Part shown: in pieces, positions 1 to 6,098 of the stretch
How the letters are laid out: each line of letters starts with the position of its first letter
Position numbering within the stretch: position 1 is the stretch's first letter
Source: an uncultured Lentisphaeria bacterium
Lineage (GTDB): Bacteria; Verrucomicrobiota; Lentisphaeria; JABSQK01; CAJWLW01
Assembly: GCA_913042885.1 (NCBI GenBank)
Contig: CAJWLW010000239.1
Coordinates: 1-7,682, forward strand
Direction: 5' to 3'
DNA length: 7,682 nucleotides
Made by a program: the position numbers and the translations under genes
The notes under the pieces: generated by a model
Seen by the model: only the letters and a program-made list of their open reading frames with translations
Databases searched by the model: none
Told to the model about the DNA's origin: nothing

Positions 1-11
1 GGTGCCAGTGG

Positions 12-425
12 CTACGTAGCCAGAAGGTAGATCGCCAGCACACCCACAGCGATCCCCGCGTACCCCGGCACACCGTTCAGCTTCTCCTTCCAGATGACGA
101 AAGAGAGGGCACAGGTGAGGACGACGCTGCCCGCTGTGGAGAGGGGAAAGAAACGGGACGTGTCAACGGTCATCAGCGCCATGAGTGTGGTCACCAGGGA
201 AGCCATCATGCAAAACCCCATGGGGCAGCCCATAAGCACGTCCTGCAATGGGACACGTTTCCGGCGCACCACAACCGTCAGGATCGCCAGTACCGTCGCG
301 GCAGCGGTATACGACAGCAGGTACGGCAGACGCTGGTCGTCATATCCGGAATAATTGACCATGGCCATGGCAAGACCAGCCATGCCGTTGAGAAAAAAAC
401 AGATCAGAATGGTTTTCAGCCACAT
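12..425 (-). CDS. EamA/DMT transporter, C-terminal half (second gene of a split pair)
   Basis: A membrane protein of 137 residues with five predicted membrane segments, at about 4-24, 34-53, 61-84, 91-112 and 119-135. It resembles the second half of a ten-helix drug/metabolite transporter of the EamA family. The stretch FFPLSTAGSVVLTCALSFVI, then WKEKL with Glu114, then a final glycine-rich helix matches the usual end of EamA repeats. The chosen start is the ATG at 425, preceded by AGAGG with 7 bases of spacing. The frame stays open to 485, but the extra N-terminal residues look non-membrane and overlap the gene before it. Its start overlaps the upstream transporter gene by 10 bases (ATGTGGCTGA), which suggests translational coupling. 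EamA proteins usually export amino acids or other small metabolites from the inner membrane; the substrate here cannot be read. The two genes could also be one gene broken by a frameshift. Confidence 0.8.
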   Translation of the reverse strand: MWLKTILICFFLNGMAGLAMAMVNYSGYDDQRLPYLLSYTAAATVLAILTVVVRRKRVPLQDVLMGCPMGFCMMASLVTTLMALMTVDTSRFFPLSTAGSVVLTCALSFVIWKEKLNGVPGYAGIAVGVLAIYLLAT

Positions 426-847
426 TTCTCCGCCTCTCCCTGTTTTTGGTCTATTCCCAGAAGGATGATCGCCGACCCGGCACAAAACAGGCCCGCGAGT
501 TTGCGGATCGTGACCGGCTCATCCCAGACGACAAACGCGACGATGACCGGAATAATGATCGCCAGGTTGATGATTACCCAGCCGACGGCCAGCTTGCCGA
601 CCTTCGTGGCGGTAAAGAACAGCAGTGCCACGACAAAGCCCGATGCCCCGCCGAAGATCCCCAGTGCGACGATAGGCGCCTCGAAATGGATCGGCTTCGT
701 ACACCAGAAAAACACCAGCAGCGGGCCGATCGCACCCACGTAGATGCCCAGGTTCGCCGCGTATACGTCACACTTCCTGCGCTCCGCGACTTTGTAGAAC
801 TGCGCAAACAGACTTGCGAAGACGATTGTTGCCAGAGCGTATGTCAC
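416..847 (-). CDS. EamA/DMT transporter, N-terminal half (first gene of a split pair)
   Basis: A hydrophobic protein of 143 residues with five likely membrane segments, at about 3-19, 29-49, 56-79, 86-107 and 116-131. The third to fifth segments carry the EamA pattern: a helix ending IIIPVIVAFVVW, then D-E at 109-110, a short polar loop (PVTIRK), then a small-residue-rich helix. Start choice: the open frame reaches a TTG at 874, but AAGGAG at 859-854 sits exactly 6 bases before the GTG at 847, so GTG is the better start. It ends with a charged tail (DQKQGEAEKCG) that overlaps the start of the second transporter gene. A normal EamA protein of about 290 residues has ten helices in one chain; here each half is its own gene. 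The pair probably forms a heterodimer in the inner membrane. The substrate is unknown. Confidence 0.8.
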   Translation of the reverse strand: MTYALATIVFASLFAQFYKVAERRKCDVYAANLGIYVGAIGPLLVFFWCTKPIHFEAPIVALGIFGGASGFVVALLFFTATKVGKLAVGWVIINLAIIIPVIVAFVVWDEPVTIRKLAGLFCAGSAIILLGIDQKQGEAEKCG

Positions 848-902
848 ACGGCTCTCCTTTTCGACGGCCGCCAATATCGTTTATTTTTACGACGCAGCGA
901 TA

Positions 903-930
903 CATATATACGGTAGCTGCATCCCTGCAA
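903..930 (-). promoter_or_regulatory. candidate sigma-70-like promoter of the split transporter genes
   Basis: Read on the minus strand, TTGCAG (930-925) is followed after 16 bases by TATATG (908-903). This would start transcription near 896, about 50 bases before the GTG start at 847. It lies in the 261-base gap behind the dioxygenase gene, so the transporter pair may be transcribed separately. The boxes are imperfect (4 of 6 bases each against TTGACA and TATAAT). Confidence 0.3.
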
Positions 931-941
931 AGGAGAAGAGA

Positions 942-1046
942 ATGGCGGTGGGGAAACGAAGGCGGGCTGTCTCCCTACAGTCGGCTCCCTTTCAGCACCA
1001 AATTACGCACGCTTTTCGATCAAATCATCAGGCTGAAAGGATCTAA
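942..1046 (+). CDS. possible small ORF with a strong ribosome binding site
   Basis: In the gap between the dioxygenase and transporter genes, the plus strand has AAGGAG at 930-935, then 6 bases, then an ATG at 942. The frame runs 34 codons to a TAA at 1044-1046. The predicted peptide starts MAVGKRRRAV and is basic, with no membrane segment and no motif I recognise. The ribosome-binding-site spacing is ideal, which is the only reason to list it. It would be divergent from the split transporter, and its leader would overlap that gene's candidate promoter. No convincing plus-strand promoter is seen upstream, and the site may be chance. Confidence 0.15.
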   Translation: MAVGKRRRAVSLQSAPFQHQITHAFRSNHQAERI

Positions 1047-1108
1047 TGCCCCGGTTTGTACAACCTATGTCGCCACAGGCAGAGGAAAAGGGCAGAGGGT
1101 CCTTACGT

Positions 1109-1939
1109 TCAACTTGTCCCTGAGTTCGACGTTTTGGTGATTGCCTTTTTCACCCGCTGCCGACGAAGGACCTGCCGGGCATGGTCAGACAAGCTGTCCC
1201 AGAGCTCGCGCGAAAAATGCGGCTCGGTATGCTCGTGGTGCCAGTTACTGAAGAACCAGGGACGGCAAATAGCCATACACAGTTCGTCGCGTGGGGCCGT
1301 CGAGAGGTTAGGCGTGCCGCGATGAATAACTCGCGAATCGTGGACCCAGAGCGATCCCTTTTTCAAGTTGAGTCGGGTCGACTTGTAGCGACCTCGCGGC
1401 TCGCTGCCTTTGCCGAACAAGCGATCCATGCTTTCCGCCCCAGGCCGCCGGATGAGGTCCTTGTCCGCAACGTATTGTGTCGCCGGAATAATCTCGATGC
1501 TGCCGTTCTCTTCGCTGGTATCGACGAGGGGAAACTTGGCGCCAATGGTAAACGCCGGGGTCACCAGTCCGGGAAACGGCAGGTAGGCATCGTGGTGCCA
1601 GATCTGGTATTCGGTGCACCCCGGCATGGGAATATTGGCATCGAACTCCGACCAGACATAATCGCTGCACAATACCCGTTCAACGAATTGCACCAGGTCC
1701 GGATGCTCGAAGATATCCGGATCCACGAACGGCCGCTCAAACGGTACGCGGACGTTGTAGCGCTTGGCGCCTGCCGGTGAATTCACCCCCTGCTTCGCTA
1801 CCGCCGCATCTCGGATCGGCAGCCAGGCGTCGCGAATGATGTCGATCTTTTCCTCTGGTATGAAATCCTCAAAGACGACGAACCCGTTAATGCGCCATTC
1901 ATCGACGAACTGATCAATGTCATAGGTAGTTGCCATCAT
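1109..1939 (-). CDS. PhyH-family Fe(II)/2-oxoglutarate-dependent dioxygenase
   Basis: A soluble protein of 276 residues, a usual length for the phytanoyl-CoA dioxygenase (PhyH) family. These enzymes hydroxylate a small substrate using Fe(II), O2 and 2-oxoglutarate. The iron-binding facial triad is visible: H115-x-D117 in IWHHDAYLPF, and the distal His206 in SRVIHRGTPN. Arg217, 11 residues later, fits the 2-oxoglutarate carboxylate contact. NGSIEIIPATQ (145-155) matches the conserved family stretch before the distal half. The N-terminus has the typical opening, a helix followed by NGFVVFEDFIPEEKI. Two adjacent ATGs are possible: CGGAG lies 4 bases before the first (1939) and 7 before the second (1936), so the second may be used. 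It starts 69 bases after the aminotransferase gene on the same strand and is likely co-transcribed with it. The bacterial family acts on diverse substrates, so the name phytanoyl-CoA should not be taken literally. All key residues are present, so it is probably active. Confidence 0.9.
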   Translation of the reverse strand: MMATTYDIDQFVDEWRINGFVVFEDFIPEEKIDIIRDAWLPIRDAAVAKQGVNSPAGAKRYNVRVPFERPFVDPDIFEHPDLVQFVERVLCSDYVWSEFDANIPMPGCTEYQIWHHDAYLPFPGLVTPAFTIGAKFPLVDTSEENGSIEIIPATQYVADKDLIRRPGAESMDRLFGKGSEPRGRYKSTRLNLKKGSLWVHDSRVIHRGTPNLSTAPRDELCMAICRPWFFSNWHHEHTEPHFSRELWDSLSDHARQVLRRQRVKKAITKTSNSGTS

Positions 1940-2008
1940 CCATCTCCGTGGAATTTATCGTTTTTGCACATGGAGAACAGTACACCGGATTGCACATCTT
2001 CAACGGGA

Positions 2009-2938
2009 CTAAGGCTCACGGTCAAGGTGGGCCAGGTATTGGCCAACAAAATCATACTCGACAAGGCTGGAGAACGCATCGGTCAGTCTTTGCGTCACGG
2101 GGCCGGTGACCGTTTCGTTCTGCACCGGCTTATTGTTGAATGACTGGACCGGGCAAATACAAAAACTGGTTGAGGTAACGAAAGCCTCATCGGCTCGGGA
2201 CGCGTCGAGCGGCGTGAGATCCCGCTCGACGACGTCAATGCCAAGTTCCCCGGCCAACTCGATCACTGTCTGGCGACTCACCCCCTCCAAAACGTATTCC
2301 CCCCTCGGCGTGTAAAGAACTCCGTGCCGCACCAGAAAGAGATTGCTCCCCATGCCCTCGGACAGAAAGCCGCGGGTATCCAGGAGAATCGCCCAGGCAT
2401 TTGGACTGTGACTGCGCACCTCCAAATCCGCCAGGATCAGGTTCAAATAGTGATGGACCTTCACATTCGGGCTGATGCTGTCGGGGGGTGTCCGCCGCAC
2501 CGACGGGAAAAAGATCTCGATCCCATCGCGATAGAGCGGGGCCCGGGCCTTGAGCGGCAGCGGCGTACACTCGATGATCACCATGGGTTCACGAGAATCC
2601 TGGATGTCACCCTCGGGAACCTCTTCGCCCCGCGAGATGCGCTGGGCCACCCAGTAGTCCTCATCGGCCTTCAGCAGGGGAAGGTTTTGCTCCGTGACCT
2701 CCTGGGTCAGCTGCATGACCGTCTCGGGTGAGAGGCCCGGATCAATCCCCATGTACTTGAGGGAAGCGTAAAGCCGGTCGACGTGTTCCTGTAATTTGAA
2801 GATGCGCCCGCCAAACGTCCGGGCAACATCAAAAACCCCATCTCCATACTTAAAGCTGCGGTCCCGAAACGAAACCATCACCTCGCTTTCTGGAACGATC
2901 TCGCCATTGCAATATGCAACCCGTTCCTTGCCGCCCAT
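2009..2938 (-). CDS. class IV PLP-dependent aminotransferase (BCAT / D-amino acid aminotransferase-like)
   Basis: A cytoplasmic protein of 309 residues from the fold-type IV PLP enzymes, which include branched-chain aminotransferases (IlvE), D-amino acid aminotransferases and aminodeoxychorismate lyase. The order of landmarks fits: an N-terminal strand CNGEIVPESEV (10-20), the YGDGVFDVARTF loop (31-42), and KLQEHVDRLYASL (48-60). Then come Lys160 in NVKVHHYLN as the expected Schiff-base lysine and Glu194 in FLSEGMGSNLFLV as the expected PLP-nitrogen contact. The phosphate-binding segment DEAFVTSTSF (250-259) follows. The region 100-110 (RISRGEEVPEG) lacks an evident R-x-H pair as in Bacillus D-amino acid aminotransferase, so substrate type is open. 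The start is the ATG at 2938, preceded by AGGGGG with 7 bases of spacing. The frame extends upstream to 3028, but those residues are basic and overlap the pseudopilin gene. It lies 61 bases after the pseudopilin gene and 69 before the PhyH gene, and likely shares a transcript with the latter. Confidence 0.9.
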   Translation of the reverse strand: MGGKERVAYCNGEIVPESEVMVSFRDRSFKYGDGVFDVARTFGGRIFKLQEHVDRLYASLKYMGIDPGLSPETVMQLTQEVTEQNLPLLKADEDYWVAQRISRGEEVPEGDIQDSREPMVIIECTPLPLKARAPLYRDGIEIFFPSVRRTPPDSISPNVKVHHYLNLILADLEVRSHSPNAWAILLDTRGFLSEGMGSNLFLVRHGVLYTPRGEYVLEGVSRQTVIELAGELGIDVVERDLTPLDASRADEAFVTSTSFCICPVQSFNNKPVQNETVTGPVTQRLTDAFSSLVEYDFVGQYLAHLDREP

Positions 2939-2999
2939 AGGTGGTCCCCCTGTTGTCAATGTGCCGCGTGCCGGCTGGCGGTTGCGTGAGCCTCGACCC

Positions 3000-3722
3000 T
3001 TAAAAGTGCGGGCTCCAGAACGGATCATTCACCTTGCCGCCCAGCTCGGTCATTTCCCCATGCGAAATGGAAGAGACGTGGGAGTCGACATATACCAGGT
3101 TCGCCTTGCTGTAATTGGCGCCGTGCCGGGTTTTGTAGAAGCCCCAGAATGAAAAGTCGATCCGGGGCTCCTGGTAACCGTCGATATACAACATCGTGCT
3201 ACTCGGCGAAACCACCGTCTGCGTCATCTGGTACGGCTCGTCGGGAATTCCGGCCCAGATGCCGAGACCGCAGTTCATGTTGTACGTTCCCCGGATCCCC
3301 CAGCAATCGCCTATCCAGTACGAGCTTAGGTAATGATCCGGCCACAACCGATCCGGTTCGCCATCACAGAAAAAGGGATTGCTGCCGGCGCGCGTCCCGT
3401 TGAGGCCATCGCCCCATTGCGGCCCGTCCACGTCCAACCCGAAATACAGGTTTATGCGATAGACCCAGTCATAGGTCCGATTGCAGTCGGCCCCTTTCGG
3501 ATACCAACCATGCCGCGCCGGCGGGACCCAGGAATCGAAGTCCAGCCGATACAGTGTCATCGCCGTCCCCATGCTTTTCAACTTGGCCTGGCACGCGGCA
3601 CTTTGCGCCGTCTGCCTGGCTCGCTGCAGTCCCGGTAACAGCAAGGAAATGAGGATCGCGATCACCACGATCACCACCAGGAGCTCGATCAGTGTGAATG
3701 TACGTTTGAATGGCATTGGCAT
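3000..3722 (-). CDS. orphan type II secretion-like pseudopilin with H-X9-DG-like C-terminus
   Basis: A protein of 240 residues with a prepilin signal: a short basic leader MPMPFKRT, then FTLIELLVV with Glu13 (position +5 of the mature protein). A hydrophobic helix (9-30) and an amphipathic RARQTAQSAACQAKLKSMGTAMTLY stem follow. The large periplasmic or surface domain is rich in Trp, Tyr and Gly and has several cysteines. Near the end, a stretch from R199-H200 to D213-S-H-V resembles the RH...DGHV signature of the abundant PVC-group pseudopilins, with Ser in place of Gly and longer spacing. The residue before the cleavage site is Thr, not the usual Gly. The start is the ATG at 3722, because GGAG (3732-3729) lies 6 bases ahead; in-frame ATGs at 3740 and the far start at 3779 have no such site. 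No other secretion gene is nearby, so it is an orphan of the kind found in many copies in these bacteria. Its role, possibly a fibre or surface protein, is unknown. Confidence 0.88.
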   Translation of the reverse strand: MPMPFKRTFTLIELLVVIVVIAILISLLLPGLQRARQTAQSAACQAKLKSMGTAMTLYRLDFDSWVPPARHGWYPKGADCNRTYDWVYRINLYFGLDVDGPQWGDGLNGTRAGSNPFFCDGEPDRLWPDHYLSSYWIGDCWGIRGTYNMNCGLGIWAGIPDEPYQMTQTVVSPSSTMLYIDGYQEPRIDFSFWGFYKTRHGANYSKANLVYVDSHVSSISHGEMTELGGKVNDPFWSPHF

Positions 3723-3741
3723 TGGCAACTCCGACAGCATT

Positions 3742-3771
3742 ACTATAGAGGAATCCCGACTGTAATTCCAA
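3742..3771 (-). promoter_or_regulatory. candidate sigma-70-like promoter of the pseudopilin gene
   Basis: On the minus strand TTGGAA (3771-3766) is separated by 18 bases from TATAGT (3747-3742), which match the consensus boxes at 4 and 5 of 6 bases. Transcription would start near 3735, leaving a very short leader that still includes the GGAG at 3732-3729. The spacer carries a small inverted repeat, GGAAT and ATTCC 10 bases apart. If real, the pseudopilin, aminotransferase and dioxygenase genes form a unit separate from the propeller gene. Confidence 0.4.
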
Positions 3772-3792
3772 CATCCCACAGTCAGGGCTTAC

Positions 3793-3827
3793 CCACATAA
3801 TTACCGGGGCCCCCGGTAATTATGTGG
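3793..3827. repeat. perfect 35-base palindrome (17-base arms, 1-base centre)
   Basis: The left arm CCACATAATTACCGGGG (3793-3809) and the right arm CCCCGGTAATTATGTGG (3811-3827) are exact reverse complements around a single C. As RNA it would form a stem of about 16 pairs with a 3-base loop. It begins 21 bases past the stop codon of the propeller gene and lies about 60-90 bases ahead of the inferred pseudopilin transcription start. No T-run follows on either strand, so it is not a standard intrinsic terminator. It could be a transcript-end or stability hairpin, a REP-like dispersed element, or a large symmetric operator. Confidence 0.85.
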
Positions 3828-3848
3828 ATGCACGGTGCGTTCCCGATG

Positions 3849-4937
3849 TCAAGGCGCCTCGAAGATGGTGTATTCGATATGGGTTTGCGGTCGCTCGGCG
3901 GTGCACCAGAAATATGCAGCCACGAGTTTACCGTCGGTCCGTTGCCAGATCCTCGGGTACCCGAGATCGGGCGCGCCTGCAGCGGATTGAAATCCGTCCC
4001 GCACAACAACCGGGGCGCTCCACGTACCGCCGTCATCCTGACTGTAACGAACCGCGATGACACGGTCCGTACGATTACCGTACGCACAGCACAACCGACC
4101 GTCGCCGAGCCGGATCAAGGCGGGTGGGTTGCCGTTGAACTGGCTGCCGACCTCGGTCTCCGTGATCCTGGAAAGGAACGCCCAAGTGCCACCGTTGTCC
4201 GTGGAGCTGAAGCAATCGATCCAGTTGCAGTCGGAAGATTTTCGCCGGATGCCAACGACCAGCTTATTGTCTGCGGCCCGCACCGGCGACGGCATGGCGG
4301 CGCGGTAATTGTCGTCCCACGACACAATCCAGGAAACGAACGAGAACGTCAGGCCGCCGTCGTCGGACCTGGCCAGGAAAGTCTTCTCGGTGATCATGAC
4401 GGAAAGTGTCTGTGCCTGACTCGTGTCCCGGGCCGTTCCGAAAAGCAACAACCCGCCAGTGCCGTCAACCAAATACGCCGTGCGCGAGGTGAACTCGAGA
4501 CCGGTCAGGTTCGGATCGTCCAGGAGCCCGCCAAAGTGACGGGGGCCACACCAGTCGGCACCGCGGTTGTCGCTGTGAAACCAGCGGGCCGTTCTGTTGC
4601 CGTGGTAGGCGGCGCCTTCGACACGCATGACGAATCCCGGCGCAGTGAAATCGACCCCGACATCGGAGCCGGCGGAAACCGCCGGATTGGTTTCGCCGGC
4701 ATAGCCGTCGGGCCGCCAGGCCGACCAGGATTCACCGCCGTCACCGCTGCGTGCGAGCCAGGACTCGTACGGCAGGTCGACGCGGCATTGGTGGAACCCG
4801 CCGTCCGTCCCATACTCGCCGACGGTGAATCCGACCAAGAGCTCGTCGCCCCATTGCCAGAGCGGTCCGTTGCAACCATTGTTGGCCGGTGTTGAAATCC
4901 AGCGTGCTTCGTCATAGTACACAACGCCGTGTTGCAT
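3849..4937 (-). CDS. sialidase-like (BNR/Asp-box) beta-propeller protein
   Basis: A protein of 362 residues with five Asp-box motifs (S-x-D-x-G-x-x-W type): SGDGGESW (64-71), SDNRGADW (122-129), SDDGGLTF (191-198), STDNGGTW (245-252) and SQDDGGTW (299-306). Asp-boxes cap blades of the six-bladed sialidase propeller. Other family features are STPANNGC then LWQWGDELLVGF near the start, and PPALIRLGDGRLCCAYGNR (271-289). In the second box Asp is replaced by Asn, and the third ends in Phe. I do not see a clear FRIP motif, so true sialidase activity (release of sialic acid) is not assured; another glycan or a non-catalytic role is possible. No signal peptide is evident. The ATG at 4937 is chosen because family proteins begin close to this VVYYDEARW strand, although only a weak AGG precedes it. 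An in-frame ATG at 5030 would add a 31-residue tail without recognisable features. It is divergent from the DUF6159 gene. Confidence 0.85.
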   Translation of the reverse strand: MQHGVVYYDEARWISTPANNGCNGPLWQWGDELLVGFTVGEYGTDGGFHQCRVDLPYESWLARSGDGGESWSAWRPDGYAGETNPAVSAGSDVGVDFTAPGFVMRVEGAAYHGNRTARWFHSDNRGADWCGPRHFGGLLDDPNLTGLEFTSRTAYLVDGTGGLLLFGTARDTSQAQTLSVMITEKTFLARSDDGGLTFSFVSWIVSWDDNYRAAMPSPVRAADNKLVVGIRRKSSDCNWIDCFSSTDNGGTWAFLSRITETEVGSQFNGNPPALIRLGDGRLCCAYGNRTDRVIAVRYSQDDGGTWSAPVVVRDGFQSAAGAPDLGYPRIWQRTDGKLVAAYFWCTAERPQTHIEYTIFEAP

Positions 4938-5147
4938 GATAGCCTGGGTGGGTGTGATCGATTGCGACGTAGCTGGAAGGTACCATTCGCCCAAGCATAA
5001 TCCACCGGAACCGCCGCCGTTCCGACACATTCCCAACGGACCTCGTGTCTTCGGCGGCGGCTGATTGACCGCACGTCAGCAGGGGCGGACTTGCAGTTGC
5101 CCTCCCCTTTTTTTCCCACAGTTCGCCCACGACACCGGTCGAGACGC

Positions 5148-5170
5148 TATATTCCAACCGCAACGTTGCG
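5148..5170 (+). promoter_or_regulatory. candidate promoter -10 box with LacI-type operator palindrome
   Basis: TATATT (5148-5153) is a good -10 box, though no clear -35 box is seen 16-18 bases upstream. Five bases further on, CGCAACGTTGCG (5159-5170) is a perfect 12-base palindrome with a central CG. It would cover the expected transcription start of the DUF6159 and oxidoreductase genes. Operators of LacI/GalR-family repressors (PurR, for example) have this central CG and sit at such positions. No LacI-family gene lies in the window, so the regulator would be encoded elsewhere. Confidence 0.4.
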
Positions 5171-5200
5171 ATTCAGGTTCGAATCTACCGGGGGTAACTC

Positions 5201-6037
5201 ATGTTTGGCCGTATCTCTTATACATTTTCGATCATGGGTGCGAGCTGGCGGGTGTTGAAAAAGGACGGCGAGCTGCTGGTTTATGCGCTGCTGTCGGGGA
5301 TCTGCATGCTGATTGTCTGTGCTTCGTTTATTCTGCCGGTCATCCTGACCAAATCGTATGCGCTCCCGGGACCCGAGGCGACACCGACCCAGCAGACATT
5401 GTACTGGGTCGTGGGGTTCCTGTTCTACTTCGTGAACTACTTCGTGATGACATTCTTCAACACCGCCATCGTGGGCAACGCCGTGATTCGCATGCAGGGC
5501 GGCGATCCAAAGTTCAAGGACGGACTCGCAGTGGCCATCAGCAAGATTCACCTGATCGCCGGCTGGGCTCTCATCGCCGCCACGGTCGGCATGATCCTGA
5601 ACGCGCTCGAACAGCGCTTCCAGAGAGTCGGGCAAATCGTCATCAGCATAGTGGGAATGGCCTGGACCGCGGTGAGTTTCCTGGTCATCCCGGTGATGGT
5701 GGTTGAGGGCACGGGCCCGATTAAATCACTGAAGACGTCGACGCGGCTGCTGCGGCAGACGTGGGGCGAGCAGGTTGTCGGCGGGTTCGGCTTCGGCATC
5801 ATCTTCTTTCTCCTTTCGCTTCCCGCAATTGTCCTGCTGATCGTCGGTATATCAATGGGTGTCCCGGCGCCCGTGTGCATCGTCCTCGCCATCGCTTATT
5901 TCCTGATCATGGCGCTGGTCCAGTCAACGCTGCGGGTAATATTCCAGGCGGCGCTTTACCTGCACGCTGCCGGCGATTACCATGACGACGAAGGATTTGA
6001 CCCGGCGCTGTTCACCAACGCCATGGTCATGCGCTGA
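5201..6037 (+). CDS. DUF6159-like integral membrane protein
   Basis: A protein of 278 residues with about six membrane segments, near 24-49, 66-92, 113-135, 145-168, 195-219 and 223-248. It opens MFGRISYTFSIMGASWRVLK, a short helix followed by a membrane region, as in the uncharacterised DUF6159 family. Between helices is IPVMVVEGTGPIKSLKTST (163-181), where a V-x-E-x-x-x-x-x-x-S-L-K pattern precedes the basic RLLRQTWGEQ. This resembles the loop in other multi-helix proteins of this general type. The tail is acidic (YHDDEGFDPALF). The start is firm: GGGGG at 5190-5194, 6 bases before the ATG. It is separated by 61 bases from the oxidoreductase gene on the same strand, so co-transcription is likely. 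The function is unknown, and I see no enzyme motif. Confidence 0.82.
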   Translation: MFGRISYTFSIMGASWRVLKKDGELLVYALLSGICMLIVCASFILPVILTKSYALPGPEATPTQQTLYWVVGFLFYFVNYFVMTFFNTAIVGNAVIRMQGGDPKFKDGLAVAISKIHLIAGWALIAATVGMILNALEQRFQRVGQIVISIVGMAWTAVSFLVIPVMVVEGTGPIKSLKTSTRLLRQTWGEQVVGGFGFGIIFFLLSLPAIVLLIVGISMGVPAPVCIVLAIAYFLIMALVQSTLRVIFQAALYLHAAGDYHDDEGFDPALFTNAMVMR

Positions 6038-6098
6038 CCTGAAATTCCGAAAACCCCGCACTCGAGCCGAGCCAGTTCAGGATGCTCCATATCAAACC

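Noticed and set aside
1181..1780. Open frame of 199 codons on the plus strand
   Set aside because: Antisense to the PhyH gene with intact catalytic residues; composition is that of a shadow frame.
4066..4083. Two CGTACG palindromes separated by ATTAC
   Set aside because: They sit inside the coding sequence of the propeller gene, with no sign of a regulatory role.
3822..4895. Open frame of 357 codons on the plus strand
   Set aside because: It lies antisense to the propeller gene, has Arg/Gly/Val-rich composition without any domain, and the minus strand carries five clear Asp-boxes. It is a shadow frame of GC-rich coding DNA.
5081..5114. Terminator-like AGGGGC...GCCCT hairpin followed by a run of seven T
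   Set aside because: The stem is short and bulged, a CCCC lies between it and the T-run, and no plus-strand gene precedes it.
5176..5185. GGTTCGAATC, identical to a tRNA T-loop
   Set aside because: The flanking bases do not form a full T-stem and no acceptor, D or anticodon arms are present upstream. It is a short chance match just before the DUF6159 gene, not a tRNA or an attachment site.
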